Assembly: GCA_902500755.1 (NCBI GenBank)
Contig: CABVRV010000018.1
Location: 1 to 48,641 of the forward strand
Reading direction: 5' to 3'
Source: an uncultured Nitrospira sp.
GTDB lineage: Bacteria > Nitrospirota > Nitrospiria > Nitrospirales > Nitrospiraceae
Length of the DNA stretch: 48,641 nt
Notes under the pieces: generated by a model
Database searches by the model: none
Seen by the model: only the letters and a program-made list of their open reading frames with translations
Told to the model about the DNA's origin: nothing
Translations under genes and position numbers: made by a program
In this document: positions 32,080 through 41,256 of the stretch, in pieces
Numbering within the stretch: position 1 is the first letter of the stretch
How the letters are laid out: every line of letters begins with the position of its first letter

Positions 32080-33390
32080 TTATTCGCGGAGTTGGCCGCT
32101 TCCCAGGACAATGAATTTTGAGCACGTCAGTTCTTCCAATCCCATGGGGCCTCGCGCATGAATCCGCGAGGTACTGATGCCGATCTCGGCTCCAAGCCCG
32201 AATTGATACCCATCGTTAAGTCGAGTGGAAGCATTCACCAGAACGGCGCCGGCATCGACCTCTTTGAGAAACCGCATTGCGCGTCCGTAATCCATCGTCA
32301 CGATCGCTTCTGTGTGTCGCGACCCATACTGCGCGATGTGTTCCATCGCCTCATCCATGTTCTTCACGATTTTCACGGCAAGAATGAGATCCAAAAACTC
32401 TTTCCCGTAATCCTGTTCACTGGCCGGTTTGGCTTCGGATATCAACTGACAGGTCTTTGGACAACCTCGAATCTCGACGTTGGCAGCCTTCAGGCTTGTC
32501 GCAAGTTTAGGCAGTAGAGTCCTCGCGATCGATTGGTGCACCAACAAGGTTTCCATCGCGTTGCAGGTGGACGGCCGCTGCGCTTTGGCATTGACGCAGA
32601 TGGCTTCGGCCATCGCTGGGTCTGCCGCCGCATCGATGTACACATGGCAGACGCCCGCGTCATGCTTGACCACTGGAATCGTCGAATGCTCCGCGATGAG
32701 TTTCATCAACGATTCCCCGCCTCGCGGAATGATGACATCGATGAATCGATCCTGCTTCAGGAGCACAGGAACCACCTCGCGATCCACACGATCGACGAAA
32801 GTGATGGCACCGGATGGAACACCGGCCTGCTCTGAGGCCTCAGATAAAATGCCGGCGATCACCGTATTGGAGTGAATCGCCTCGCTCCCGCCTCGTAACA
32901 CACAGACGTTGCCCGATTTCAGACAGAGGGCCGCCGAATCCGCCGTCACATTCGGACGGGACTCATAGATGATCCCGATCACGCCGATCGGCACGCGTAC
33001 CCGCCCAACTTGCATCCCATTGGGCCTCGTCCACATGGTTGGCATCATCCCTACGGGATCAGGCAATTTTTCCACTTCACGAATGCCGGCGGCCATCTCT
33101 CCGATTCGCTTTTCGGTCAGCCTCAACCGATCTGCCATCGCTTTTTTTTCCGGAGCCGTGCCGAATGCCTTGAGATCTCGTTCGTTTGCTGCGAGTAGTT
33201 CGTCGGACTTTGCTTGGAGCGCTTCCGCCATCGCAAGCAGCGCTTGATTTTTCGTCGAAGTCGACAGCGAAGCCAATCTCCTTGTGGCCCGTTGAGCCTT
33301 GGAAACCAGCTCCAGAACATACTCCGATATGGGGAGCGGCTTGGACTCTTCCTTTTTCTGATCCGAGACGGCGCTACCCAACGTTTCCAT
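32080..33390 (-). CDS. proA: gamma-glutamyl phosphate reductase
   Basis: 436 residues, close to the family norm of about 417-430. It reduces glutamyl-5-phosphate to glutamate semialdehyde with NADPH, the second step of proline synthesis, in the cytoplasm. Signatures: RVPIGVIGIIYESRPNVTAD, CLKSGNVCVLRGGSEAIHSN, the catalytic Cys in AQRPSTCNAMETLLVH, and GLGAEIGISTSRIHARGPMG near the end. The start is the ATG at 33390 with GAGGAGAGG directly upstream; the frame is open 14 codons more without support. proB is not adjacent, and the gene is followed without a gap by the 592-aa unknown gene. Confidence 0.95.
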   Translation of the reverse strand: METLGSAVSDQKKEESKPLPISEYVLELVSKAQRATRRLASLSTSTKNQALLAMAEALQAKSDELLAANERDLKAFGTAPEKKAMADRLRLTEKRIGEMAAGIREVEKLPDPVGMMPTMWTRPNGMQVGRVRVPIGVIGIIYESRPNVTADSAALCLKSGNVCVLRGGSEAIHSNTVIAGILSEASEQAGVPSGAITFVDRVDREVVPVLLKQDRFIDVIIPRGGESLMKLIAEHSTIPVVKHDAGVCHVYIDAAADPAMAEAICVNAKAQRPSTCNAMETLLVHQSIARTLLPKLATSLKAANVEIRGCPKTCQLISEAKPASEQDYGKEFLDLILAVKIVKNMDEAMEHIAQYGSRHTEAIVTMDYGRAMRFLKEVDAGAVLVNASTRLNDGYQFGLGAEIGISTSRIHARGPMGLEELTCSKFIVLGSGQLRE

Positions 33391-33513
33391 ACCTCTCCTC
33401 ATGATTCGTCCGGTTAACCATAATGCTGACAATACCGTGCTGGTTAGAGACGGGTCAAGGGCCTACCGACCCTGCTGATTCGGGTGATGTCCTATTTGGC
33501 GAAACGCTTCTGC

Positions 33514-34218
33514 TCAGGAAGCCGGTTCCGAGGGCAAAACGGATGTGTCAGGAGGTTCCGGCAATGTATCCGCACTCGGCGTCGAGGGGGAGTCGGGTGA
33601 ATCAACTATGTCACCCGGAGCATCCATCGATTCTTCCGCTGGTGAATCGTCAGAGAGACCCTTCTCTCCCGGGCGCACCGGCTGATTCAATTGAGCTGGT
33701 TGTCCTAAAGCCGACGGTACGATGGATCCGGGGACCGCTACCATGGATGGATTGGGATATTGGAATACCCAATCGAAGTGGGTCGGTTTCCCCTGAAAGT
33801 GGCGAACCGCAGGTGGGAAGTCCCCCTGTTTGATCGGCCGATCCCTGCTTGTGCTTCGGACCCCCATAATGCCTCCGGTAGGTGCGCGAAGCAATTGCCA
33901 TTCACCGCGTCCTACCGGATCGAGATAGACCTTCCTCAAGAACGGTTTGGGCGACCTCGTGAGTTCGGCCAGCGTTTGCGGATACACTTCTCCAGGCATG
34001 ACTCTTCCGGCTTTTACGTGAGCTGAGTAGAGGGCCAATGCCGTTTGAATCTCGATCCCCTTGGCGAGCAAATCCGCTTCCAACTCCCGTTGGACCATCG
34101 TCTTCCACTGCCGGGCCGCCATAGTCATGCTCAGCCCCATCACCGTGATGGCCATCATGACCATGAGGTAGGAAAATCCCGCTTCCGGTCGTCTCAGTGA
34201 TGATGAAGCCCTCTGCAT
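33514..34218 (-). CDS. atypical pilin-like protein of the secretion cluster
   Basis: 234 residues. The N-terminus RRPEAGFSYLMVMMAITVMG is a class III (prepilin) signal with Gly before the Phe and a hydrophobic helix. Met stands at the +5 position where most pilins have Glu, as in some minor pilins such as GspK. After the helix comes an alpha segment (WKTMVQRELEADLLAKGIEI, QTALALYSAH) and a beta region (RKVYLDPVGRGEWQLLRAPT). The last 60 residues are disordered Pro/Asp/Ser-rich (DSPDSPSTPSADTLPEPP). It is the last gene of the 11-gene cluster. Likely a minor pseudopilin at the tip. Confidence 0.75.
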   Translation of the reverse strand: MQRASSSLRRPEAGFSYLMVMMAITVMGLSMTMAARQWKTMVQRELEADLLAKGIEIQTALALYSAHVKAGRVMPGEVYPQTLAELTRSPKPFLRKVYLDPVGRGEWQLLRAPTGGIMGVRSTSRDRPIKQGDFPPAVRHFQGKPTHFDWVFQYPNPSMVAVPGSIVPSALGQPAQLNQPVRPGEKGLSDDSPAEESMDAPGDIVDSPDSPSTPSADTLPEPPDTSVLPSEPAS

Positions 34219-34224
34219 CAGCCC

Positions 34225-34818
34225 TCACTCCTGCTCCACCGTTTCTTCCGACAACAACACAGTCTTATCCATCCGGGTATCGGTATCTCGCAGAGTCACG
34301 CTCTCGGCGGTAATGGCTCGGAGAATCACATGGCTGTCAACGTGGTCCCCGATTTTGAGCACCATCACCTCGTCGTCTTTCCTCAGCACCGCCATCGCGT
34401 TGTTTTTCTGTCGACTCTCCCCCATGCGCAAAAATCCAAGATACCGGTATTGTGCCGACTCCTCCGCCTGCACTTGTTCTGCAACAATCTCATTCTCCTT
34501 CGAAACAGACTCTTGTTGGTTGTTCAATGAGAGACCCTGACTGAGGGGGAGTGAGCCATCGGGACGAGGCACCGCAAAAATGTTCCGAGGTGCAGTGAAA
34601 CTAGCCTCACGCTGAATGCCCGCTGATGTGAGGAGTCCCAGATGTACACGCCGACTGCTTCCCATTCCTTCTGCCTGCTGGCCTGATGAGGCGGGTCCCG
34701 TCATATTCGTGAGCGGCAGGCGCGCCGGCTTCTCCATGAAACGCCATTGCCAGGCCGCCAATCCTACCCAGAGAAGAATCAGCGATAGTGCCAGAATCAT
34801 CTTGTTTCTTGCTTCCAT
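34225..34818 (-). CDS. PilP/GspC-like inner membrane protein
   Basis: 197 residues with one N-terminal membrane helix (MILALSLILLWVGLAAWQW), a flexible 80-residue periplasmic region and a small beta domain (AQYRYLGFLRMG, NNAMAVLRKDDEVMVLKIGD, ITAESVTLRDTDT). This is the layout of the HR domain in PilP/GspC, which contacts the N-terminal domains of the secretin. It starts 2 bases after the PilO-like gene ends and stops 6 bases before the pilin-like gene. The match is by fold pattern and position, not by strong sequence identity. Confidence 0.7.
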   Translation of the reverse strand: MEARNKMILALSLILLWVGLAAWQWRFMEKPARLPLTNMTGPASSGQQAEGMGSSRRVHLGLLTSAGIQREASFTAPRNIFAVPRPDGSLPLSQGLSLNNQQESVSKENEIVAEQVQAEESAQYRYLGFLRMGESRQKNNAMAVLRKDDEVMVLKIGDHVDSHVILRAITAESVTLRDTDTRMDKTVLLSEETVEQE

Positions 34819-34820
34819 AA

Positions 34821-35393
34821 TTACTGACCTGTTTCCGACAGGATGGGCTTCTCCGAATCGGATCGAAGGTACGTCGCAATCTTGATGTTGAATGTCAACG
34901 CTTCATCTCGTGCGTCTCCAAACCGGGTGAGTTCCAGGTCTTCTATAAACAACAACTCGTCCGCCGTCTCCAGGTTATGAATGAAGCGGCGAAGATCCTC
35001 ATACCGTCCGGTCAACGGCCCCTGGAGCAACCCTTTGCTCGTATTGGCGACTACCGTCGGCTCGGTCTTGTACGACAAGGCCGGCATAGTGATTCGACCA
35101 CGCTTCGCTTCCTCTGTAATCCCCAGGGCCAAGGGAGCAAAATCCCTCTCGGCTGGCAGTAACGCCCACACCTGGCTCAGATCTTTCTGGGATTTTCTCG
35201 CCTCTTTGTGCTGCATCAACGACTGCCGCGTGGCGACCCATTCTTTCTCCAATCGCTCACGTGTCAATTGAACTCCAGCCAACCCGACGCCATGCACGAA
35301 CAACAAGACCGCGAGAAGACAGCAGGCAACGCTCGCCCATGGAAGCAACGGCGCAAACGGATGCTGGAGCATGATGATCAGGCGCTCTTTCAT
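34821..35393 (-). CDS. PilO/GspM-like inner membrane protein
   Basis: 190 residues: short cytoplasmic start, one membrane helix (PWASVACCLLAVLLFVHGVG), a coiled coil (LTRERLEKEWVATRQSLMQH) and a ferredoxin-like periplasmic domain (LQGPLTGRYEDLRRFIHNLE, FIEDLELTRFGDARDEAL). This is the usual PilO build; PilO pairs with PilN and PilP in the alignment complex of type IV pili or the equivalent GspM position of type II secretion. Gene order PilM-PilN-PilO-PilP around it is conserved. Confidence 0.8.
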   Translation of the reverse strand: MKERLIIMLQHPFAPLLPWASVACCLLAVLLFVHGVGLAGVQLTRERLEKEWVATRQSLMQHKEARKSQKDLSQVWALLPAERDFAPLALGITEEAKRGRITMPALSYKTEPTVVANTSKGLLQGPLTGRYEDLRRFIHNLETADELLFIEDLELTRFGDARDEALTFNIKIATYLRSDSEKPILSETGQ

Positions 35394-35396
35394 CCG

Positions 35397-36011
35397 TCAC
35401 ACTCCATCCCGACGGTATTGCACTGTAATATCAAATTCCACCAAGCCGTTTGCGCCGGCACGATGTTGAGCTAACACCGGATCCTTAAACGTCGCATGAT
35501 CCTGAAGTCCCACGGTGAATGCGGTGACATCCTCCACGCTCATCGCGGTTCCGGTCAGTCGAACCGTCGTCCCTGCTTGATCAAGGCGCACACTGCTGAG
35601 CGCCAAACGAGAAGGGACGGCCTGCTCCAATTCAGTCAGAAACTTCGTCCACGAAAATATTCTCTTTTCAAGAAGCTGGTTCGCCAATTCAACCTCGAAG
35701 GACAACCGATTGAGCGCGTGGTCCGACAAATCCAGCCCTTCACGACTCGCCTCTGCAATCAGGTTACGATCCTGCTGTCGAACTCGCTCCAGCTCAGCCT
35801 CAATCGTGCGACACTCTTGATACGTCGCCATCGCTTGCATCCCATTCCAAACTATGCCGGACACAAGCAGGACACAGCTCCCTATCAGCAAGAGACGTAG
35901 AGGCGCCACCACAGGGCGATGCCTGTGGCACAGATTTATCTGAAATTGCTCATCGGCACCGGATGTCAATCTGATGGCCATCAGCGGTTTGAGGAATCTT
36001 CTCATTTGCAC
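35397..36011 (-). CDS. PilN-like inner membrane protein
   Basis: 204 residues. The reading frame begins at a GTG (36011) with AGGA six bases upstream; an ATG two codons later is possible. A short cytoplasmic tail with INLCHRHRP resembles the INLLP motif through which PilN binds PilM. Then one helix (LRLLLIGSCVLLVSGIVWNG), a coiled coil, and a domain containing FSWTKFLTELEQAVPSRLAL and VRLTGTAMSVEDVTAFTVGL, typical of PilN. It lies between the PilM-like and PilO-like genes with spacings of 15 and 3 bases. Confidence 0.85.
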   Translation of the reverse strand: MQMRRFLKPLMAIRLTSGADEQFQINLCHRHRPVVAPLRLLLIGSCVLLVSGIVWNGMQAMATYQECRTIEAELERVRQQDRNLIAEASREGLDLSDHALNRLSFEVELANQLLEKRIFSWTKFLTELEQAVPSRLALSSVRLDQAGTTVRLTGTAMSVEDVTAFTVGLQDHATFKDPVLAQHRAGANGLVEFDITVQYRRDGV

Positions 36012-36026
36012 ATTCGTCCTACCCGG

Positions 36027-37022
36027 CTACGGCAGCCCTGCCAGTGCCGCCAAGGATGTCATCTCTCGATGGTTACCCTTCGCGCCCCAGCCAACAGTCT
36101 CGATCCTTTTCCAGTCGAACTGCTCGGCGGCGAGTTGAAGTTCGCCCTCAATCCGTTCCTGCAAGGCGAACGCCTCGCTTTCGGCGCAGAGGACGGCGTC
36201 ATTGATGGCCACGGAGGGATGCCGCTGATGACAGACTTCCAGCGATGCACGGCACTCTTCGAGAATCTTGCGCAGTAGATCGGAGGTGTGCAAAATGTTG
36301 GACACCTCCTCCCCTAAGAGCTTGCATCGATAGAATATCGGGTGCCCTCGTCGGCATACGATGGTCGTCAGAGATCGATCAAACACATTGACCCACAGAA
36401 CATTACGCCCCAACCACTCCGATCCACTCGACATCCGCTTCCAGAAATCAAGCAGTCTGAGGCTTGTGATACCGACATCATATGGAATCAGCCCGACAGA
36501 TTCGCAGAGCGATTCGTATTGTGTAAGCACCGCTTCTTGGACCGACACCGTCAACACTGTGTAGGCGGCGGATCCACCTGCTCCTGGATCCTGAAAAGCC
36601 TGGAACACGATCTTGGCGTCATTGAGCGGAACAAGCTGCTCTTGCCCCAACCGCCACCGAATGAGATTTTCACGCTCCGCGCGCCCGGTTGGGAGCTGCT
36701 CGAAGTGAAGCACCGTGGCTCTCACCGCAGTGTCCGGAAGCAGTATGGTGACTCGTCGAGGAAGGGTCGAGCGGACTGCCCTGTCTACCACGTGGTGAGC
36801 CCTTCCGGAACTCGTGAGCGTCTGGACACGATCGGCTAGAGCTGAGAGGTCAGATACATTGGGGGTCATTGGTGAAGGACTGATCATGCCGTTGGGAAGC
36901 GGCGACATGAGACACTTACGCCGATGCTGTCCACGCCAGCCTCGTTCACTTTCGGCCCATGCAAGTGAGTCAGTCCCGAACTTCAAGCAATGCTGGGGGC
37001 GACTGCTCCACCATTCCCACAT
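36027..37022 (-). CDS. PilM-like cytoplasmic actin-fold protein
   Basis: 331 residues from the ATG at 37022 (AAGGA upstream; 4 bases after the GspE stop). Divergent PilM/GspL family: SLAWAESERGWRG in the first strand, LPRRVTILLPDTAVRATVLH, LPTGRAERENLIRWRLGQEQ and SVGLIPYDVGITSLRLLDFW. It should sit under the inner membrane and bridge the ATPase to the PilN-like tail. The nucleotide-binding loops are weakly conserved, so it may not bind ATP. Position next to GspE and before PilN/O/P is the main support. Confidence 0.8.
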   Translation of the reverse strand: MWEWWSSRPQHCLKFGTDSLAWAESERGWRGQHRRKCLMSPLPNGMISPSPMTPNVSDLSALADRVQTLTSSGRAHHVVDRAVRSTLPRRVTILLPDTAVRATVLHFEQLPTGRAERENLIRWRLGQEQLVPLNDAKIVFQAFQDPGAGGSAAYTVLTVSVQEAVLTQYESLCESVGLIPYDVGITSLRLLDFWKRMSSGSEWLGRNVLWVNVFDRSLTTIVCRRGHPIFYRCKLLGEEVSNILHTSDLLRKILEECRASLEVCHQRHPSVAINDAVLCAESEAFALQERIEGELQLAAEQFDWKRIETVGWGAKGNHREMTSLAALAGLP

Positions 37023-37026
37023 CAGG

Positions 37027-38754
37027 TCATCCTTCTTCACTGAACGTGACGCGATTAACCTCGCGGAGCGACGTCTCTCCATTCAACATCTTGTTGAGTG
37101 CGGATTGCCGAAGCGTGATCATTCCATCCGTCACCGCTCGATACCGAATCTCTGAAAGCGGCCGCTCCGCATGGATCATCTCTTTGATCTCATCCGTTAA
37201 ATCAAGGAATTCCGTGATGCACTTTCTTCCACGGTATCCAGTGCCATGGCATTGGGGGCACCCCTTCCCCTCATAAAAGGGCGTATCCTTGTACTGGTCA
37301 TAGTCCAATCCCGACTCTTCAATGAGAGCCTGCTGGGCCTTCATGGATGTCCGGCAAGACGGGCAGAGGATTCGGACCAGCCGCTGCGCTAACACGCAAT
37401 TGAGCGCAGCGAGAAAATTATAGGTATCAATCCCCATGGACGCGAACCGTCCGATCACATCGAACACGTTGTTCGCATGAACCGTCGTCAGGACGAGGTG
37501 GCCTGTCAGTGCCGACTGGATGGCGATCTGTGCGGTCTCCGGGTCTCGAATTTCCCCGACCATGATCTTGTCCGGATCATGGCGAAGGATAGACCGAAGG
37601 CCTCGCGCAAACGTCAGCCCTTTCTTCTCATTGACAGGAATCTGCACCACCCCTGGCAGCTGATATTCGACCGGCTCTTCGATCGTGATCAGCTTGTCTT
37701 CAAGTGTATTCATCTCGGATATGGCGGCATACAAGGTCGTTGTTTTTCCGCTTCCCGTTGGTCCTGTCACCAACACCATGCCGTACGGTCGAGTGATCGC
37801 TTTACGAAACCGCTTCAGATCTTCCGGATTAAAGCCAAGTCGCTCAAGCTTCAATGCCGACACTCCGGTCGCAATGGAGTCTCGATCGAGTATTCTAATA
37901 ACGACCGACTCACCAAACACGCTTGGCAGGATGGACACACGAAAATCCACGGTCTTCCGATCCAGCCTCATGCGAAAGCTTCCGTCTTGAGGCACTCGCC
38001 GCTCTGCAATATCAAGTTCTGACATGACCTTCAGGCGCGAGACCAAGGGAGCATGCAATCGGATATCGAGAGGCTCCATGGCCGGGATAAGGATACCGTC
38101 GACTCGAAGCTTCACGTTGGTCGAGCGATCTGCGGCTTCAATGTGAATGTCGCTGGCGCGACGCTGCATCGCACTCAGTAAAATTGAGTCCAGCAACTTC
38201 ACAGCGGGGCTTTGATCTGCCCCAGCCTGGTCGAGGGAAAGGATTTCTTCTCCTCGATCATCTTCTTTCACCAAGATTGATCGATATTCTGATTCGATCT
38301 CGCGCAGGGCTTGACTCGATCCTTCGCTCCGCTCCAGTGCCGCCAGAATCGCGCTTCTGGTGCTCACGACCCGATCCAGAGGCTTTCCAATCAGGAGCTC
38401 CAATTCATCAAGGCCTAACAGGTTGTGCGGATCTGCAACGGCAATCGTGAGTACTCCTGATCGTTCAGCGATCGGCACGAAGGGAAATCGCTGCATGAGT
38501 TTGACGGATGTGGTCTCGTAGTACCGCGGATCTACCCGAAATTGGGTGAGTGGGTCATACGGAAGGTCGTATTGTGTAGCGAGCGCCTGAGCCAACTGGA
38601 CTTCCGAGAGTAACCCGTCCGTGACCAGCGTTTGCCCCAACGTCGCTGGAACTCCGTTCAATCGATGTAACACCTCGTCAATCGTTTGTTTGTCGAGTAC
38701 GCCCTCGCCTATCAAGATTTCTGAAAGAGAAGGACGAACGAGGCTACGTGGCAT
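37027..38754 (-). CDS. gspE: type II secretion/pilus assembly ATPase
   Basis: 575 residues. The N-terminal MshEN/GspE-N domain (LSEILIGEGVLDKQTIDEVL, TLGQTLVTDGLLSEVQLAQA) has the repeated L-G-x-x-L layout that can bind c-di-GMP. The motor domain has Walker A GPTGSGKTTTLYAA, Asp box ITIEEPVEYQL, Walker B VGEIRDPETAQIAIQSALTG, His box TVHAN, and a tetracysteine zinc site (CPSCRT ... CPQCHGTGYRGR). It powers assembly of the pseudopilus. GGGAGG precedes the ATG. Both the zinc site and MshEN place it with GspE/PilB assembly ATPases and not PilT retraction motors. Confidence 0.95.
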   Translation of the reverse strand: MPRSLVRPSLSEILIGEGVLDKQTIDEVLHRLNGVPATLGQTLVTDGLLSEVQLAQALATQYDLPYDPLTQFRVDPRYYETTSVKLMQRFPFVPIAERSGVLTIAVADPHNLLGLDELELLIGKPLDRVVSTRSAILAALERSEGSSQALREIESEYRSILVKEDDRGEEILSLDQAGADQSPAVKLLDSILLSAMQRRASDIHIEAADRSTNVKLRVDGILIPAMEPLDIRLHAPLVSRLKVMSELDIAERRVPQDGSFRMRLDRKTVDFRVSILPSVFGESVVIRILDRDSIATGVSALKLERLGFNPEDLKRFRKAITRPYGMVLVTGPTGSGKTTTLYAAISEMNTLEDKLITIEEPVEYQLPGVVQIPVNEKKGLTFARGLRSILRHDPDKIMVGEIRDPETAQIAIQSALTGHLVLTTVHANNVFDVIGRFASMGIDTYNFLAALNCVLAQRLVRILCPSCRTSMKAQQALIEESGLDYDQYKDTPFYEGKGCPQCHGTGYRGRKCITEFLDLTDEIKEMIHAERPLSEIRYRAVTDGMITLRQSALNKMLNGETSLREVNRVTFSEEG

Positions 38755-38809
38755 AGAGAACCTCCCAGACCATCCTATCCCCTTGTCTTACAGTCGGACT
38801 CATCCATAC

Positions 38810-40024
38810 CTAGCCACCAACTGCTCCTGCCATCTGAAAGACGGGCAGGTACATCACGATGACGATCCCGCCGACCATCACTCCCATAACGAGAAGTAAA
38901 GCCGGCTCGATCCACGTGGTAAGTTGGGCTAGCCTAGTATCGAGGTCGGCCTCATAGAACTCTGCGATATCCCGTAGCATCGGCTCGAGAGAGCCTGTTT
39001 CCTCACCGACCGATAGCATCTCAATCGCGAGTCTTGGTAGGACCTTCGGGCGATCCAAGGCCTTCGCGAGCGTCGCCCCTTCACGAATCTCGTCGACCGT
39101 CTGAACCAGTCGCTGCGAAACAAAACGGTTAGAAACAGCCGCACACGCGCTCTGTAAGGCATCCACGAGCGGAGTTCCGCCTCCAAGAATCGTCCCCAGC
39201 GTTCTCGTGAGTTGCACGGTATTGTGTTGGACGACAATCTGTCCTACGTATGGAAGTGTAAGAAATAGGCGGTCGATTGATAGGCGGCCGGCCGATGTCG
39301 TGTAGTAGGCCCGCGTCCCCAGTAAAATGCCGATGACAACGACAATTGCTGGTACTGCCAAAGACTCAGATTGAGTGACCACATCGAGCAATAGTTGGGT
39401 TGCCCATGGCAAGGTCTTCGCCGATTCTCCATACACGGAAACGAAGGTCGGCATGACATAGGTCAACAGAAACCCGATCACAGCCACGCCGATAAGCACA
39501 AGGACGAGTGGATAGGAGATTGCCTTCGTCACTTTTTGACGAAGTGCGATCATCAGCTTCAGATACGTCACGTATCGTTGGAGCACATCCGGAAGATTGC
39601 CGGATTGCTCTCCCACCTTGACCGTGGCAACATAGAGTTGAGAGAAATAGAATGAGTGTTTTGCTAGCGCGTCCGAGACGGACGCCCCGCCTCGAATATC
39701 ATCTTTCACCTCGCGCAGCGTCTCCTGAAATCCAGCGTGTCCAGCTCGTTCGATGAGCAGGTCCCAGACTCGTAAGATCGGCAGTCCCGATTTGACGAGA
39801 GCCAAAAGCTCTTGATTGAAGATTAAGAACTGCCCCAGAGGAAGTTTTCCTCGAAGCCACGGCGTCCCCAGCTCCACCGTGGCTCTTCCACGTTTGTGGA
39901 GATGAAACACCAATAATCCTTGAGACTCTAGTTTGGCACGAACGAGCGATTCCTCTTCCCCCTCTACATGGCCATCGGTTGTAGAGCCATCGGGCCGTGC
40001 GACTTTGTAAGCAAAGACTGCCAT
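38810..40024 (-). CDS. gspF: type II secretion/pilus inner membrane platform protein
   Basis: 404 residues with the two-repeat T2SSF architecture: a helical cytoplasmic domain (LGQFLIFNQELLALVKSGLP, AGHAGFQETLREVKDDIRGG), a membrane hairpin (ISYPLVLVLIGVAVIGFLLT), a second domain (LTRTLGTILGGGTPLVDALQ, VGEETGSLEPMLRDIAEFYE) and a final helix (PALLLVMGVMVGGIVIVMYL). It forms the platform around which GspE drives pseudopilin assembly. The ribosome site (AAAGG) is modest. Between LysM lipoprotein and gspE genes in the same direction. Confidence 0.95.
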   Translation of the reverse strand: MAVFAYKVARPDGSTTDGHVEGEEESLVRAKLESQGLLVFHLHKRGRATVELGTPWLRGKLPLGQFLIFNQELLALVKSGLPILRVWDLLIERAGHAGFQETLREVKDDIRGGASVSDALAKHSFYFSQLYVATVKVGEQSGNLPDVLQRYVTYLKLMIALRQKVTKAISYPLVLVLIGVAVIGFLLTYVMPTFVSVYGESAKTLPWATQLLLDVVTQSESLAVPAIVVVIGILLGTRAYYTTSAGRLSIDRLFLTLPYVGQIVVQHNTVQLTRTLGTILGGGTPLVDALQSACAAVSNRFVSQRLVQTVDEIREGATLAKALDRPKVLPRLAIEMLSVGEETGSLEPMLRDIAEFYEADLDTRLAQLTTWIEPALLLVMGVMVGGIVIVMYLPVFQMAGAVGG

Positions 40025-40049
40025 AACTTAGACCTTTAGACCTTGCGAC

Positions 40050-40841
40050 TTAATTCAGCGTACTCGACTGCATTCCTTCGTACTCGAACGCGTCCGTAGA
40101 TAGCTCAGGAAGTCGGAGGGTTTGGCCCACCTGAATACGATCATTGGGAAGTTCATTGAGGGCCATGAGATGCATCACCGACGTATGGTATCGCCTTGCG
40201 AGACTCCACAGCGTATCTCCAGGCTTAATCGCGATATTCACAGGAATGGACACAAGTGACGGCTGCCTTACAATCGGCACAACGCCGGCAGAGGGCATAT
40301 TGCCCGGTAATTCCTCTCCACCGTCTGACTGAGCCTCCTGTTCCAAAGCCACACGCGTCAGCTCCGGTCGTTCGGCACGTAGAGAAAGAGTGCTGGTCGG
40401 AGACGTCTCTGCTTTTGCTTGTTTCCCAACTTTTGATAACTGTTTTCGGAGCTGTCGTACCTGGCTCTGCAGAGCGGCTCCAGTTCTCCTCATCTGTTCT
40501 CGTTCAGATCGTGCCGCGGCCAACTCTTCTCGTTGGAGATGGATCACACGACGGGCTTCATTGAGTCGACGTTCCGCTTCTCGACTGCTGCCCTCAAGTT
40601 GAGCTCGTGCTATCTGCACATCAGCATAGTCTTGGCGCCGTTGGTCAATTTCTGCCTGGAGTTCGGCAATCGTTCGTCGCGCATCCCTTAAGGAAGCTTG
40701 AAGAGTGTCCACAGTTAGTTGGAAATCCGAAATCTCAGGGTCCAGGATTGGTTCAAGCGGACTACATGCCACCATCCCAAGCAGGAGAGCCCCGCTCACC
40801 ATACTCCATCCCACCCCATTTCTTTGGGACGCATTGCTCAT
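40050..40841 (-). CDS. LysM-domain lipoprotein of the secretion cluster
   Basis: 263 residues from the ATG at 40841; the frame is open further upstream, but only this start gives a signal peptide (MVSGALLLGMVACSP, lipid Cys at about residue 26). A long coiled coil follows (about residues 35-130: LTVDTLQASLRDARRTIAEL, REAERRLNEARRVIHLQREE), then a linker and a C-terminal LysM domain (IKPGDTLWSLARRYHTSVMH, LMALNELPNDRIQVGQTLRL). It probably ties the secretion machine to peptidoglycan, acting as pilotin or scaffold. Such a protein inside the core gene cluster is unusual. Confidence 0.85.
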   Translation of the reverse strand: MSNASQRNGVGWSMVSGALLLGMVACSPLEPILDPEISDFQLTVDTLQASLRDARRTIAELQAEIDQRRQDYADVQIARAQLEGSSREAERRLNEARRVIHLQREELAAARSEREQMRRTGAALQSQVRQLRKQLSKVGKQAKAETSPTSTLSLRAERPELTRVALEQEAQSDGGEELPGNMPSAGVVPIVRQPSLVSIPVNIAIKPGDTLWSLARRYHTSVMHLMALNELPNDRIQVGQTLRLPELSTDAFEYEGMQSSTLN

Positions 40842-40878
40842 GGAACACGGTTCCCACCAACGTGCGCTCACGATCCTG

Positions 40879-41247
40879 TCACCATTTGTTATAGGGAGTA
40901 CCGTTTGTCCCCACCAAGTCAGATCCGGAATACACATCAAAGATACCACCCTCGGTCGGCTCGCTGATTTCTTGCCATGACCTCGACGAATTCGTGAAGG
41001 GGTCTGTGGGAATAGCCCGAAGATATCCCGCCGTCACTAAGCCATCTAAAGACGGAGGATACTTCCCTTGATCCGCGCGGTGATGATCGAGCAACTCGCG
41101 CAGCGTAAAAAGATCCTGCCGCAAGACCGTCTCTTTCGCCTTGATCAGCGACGATTGATAGGATGGAGCGGCTATCGTGGCTAAGATGCCCACAATGGAC
41201 ACCACAATCATCAGCTCAACAAGCGTGAACCCTTTTTCGCACTCCAT
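40879..41247 (-). CDS. gspG: major pseudopilin, GspG-like
   Basis: 122 residues with a textbook prepilin start ([20 protein letters not shown]: cleavage after Gly, Glu at +5). Then the alpha-helix ([20 protein letters not shown]) and the GspG core: [34 protein letters not shown], and the end [20 protein letters not shown], matching the calcium loop of major pseudopilins. It is 9 bases downstream of the second pseudopilin and has a weak ribosome site, so it probably relies on coupling. Confidence 0.9.
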   Translation of the reverse strand: MECEKGFTLVELMIVVSIVGILATIAAPSYQSSLIKAKETVLRQDLFTLRELLDHHRADQGKYPPSLDGLVTAGYLRAIPTDPFTNSSRSWQEISEPTEGGIFDVYSGSDLVGTNGTPYNKW

Positions 41248-41256
41248 GTGGTCACT

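Noticed and set aside
31180-32121. 313-codon plus-strand frame opposite the 592-aa gene
   Set aside because: Antisense to a gene coupled to proA; composition is Arg/His/Pro-rich, with no ribosome site or motif.
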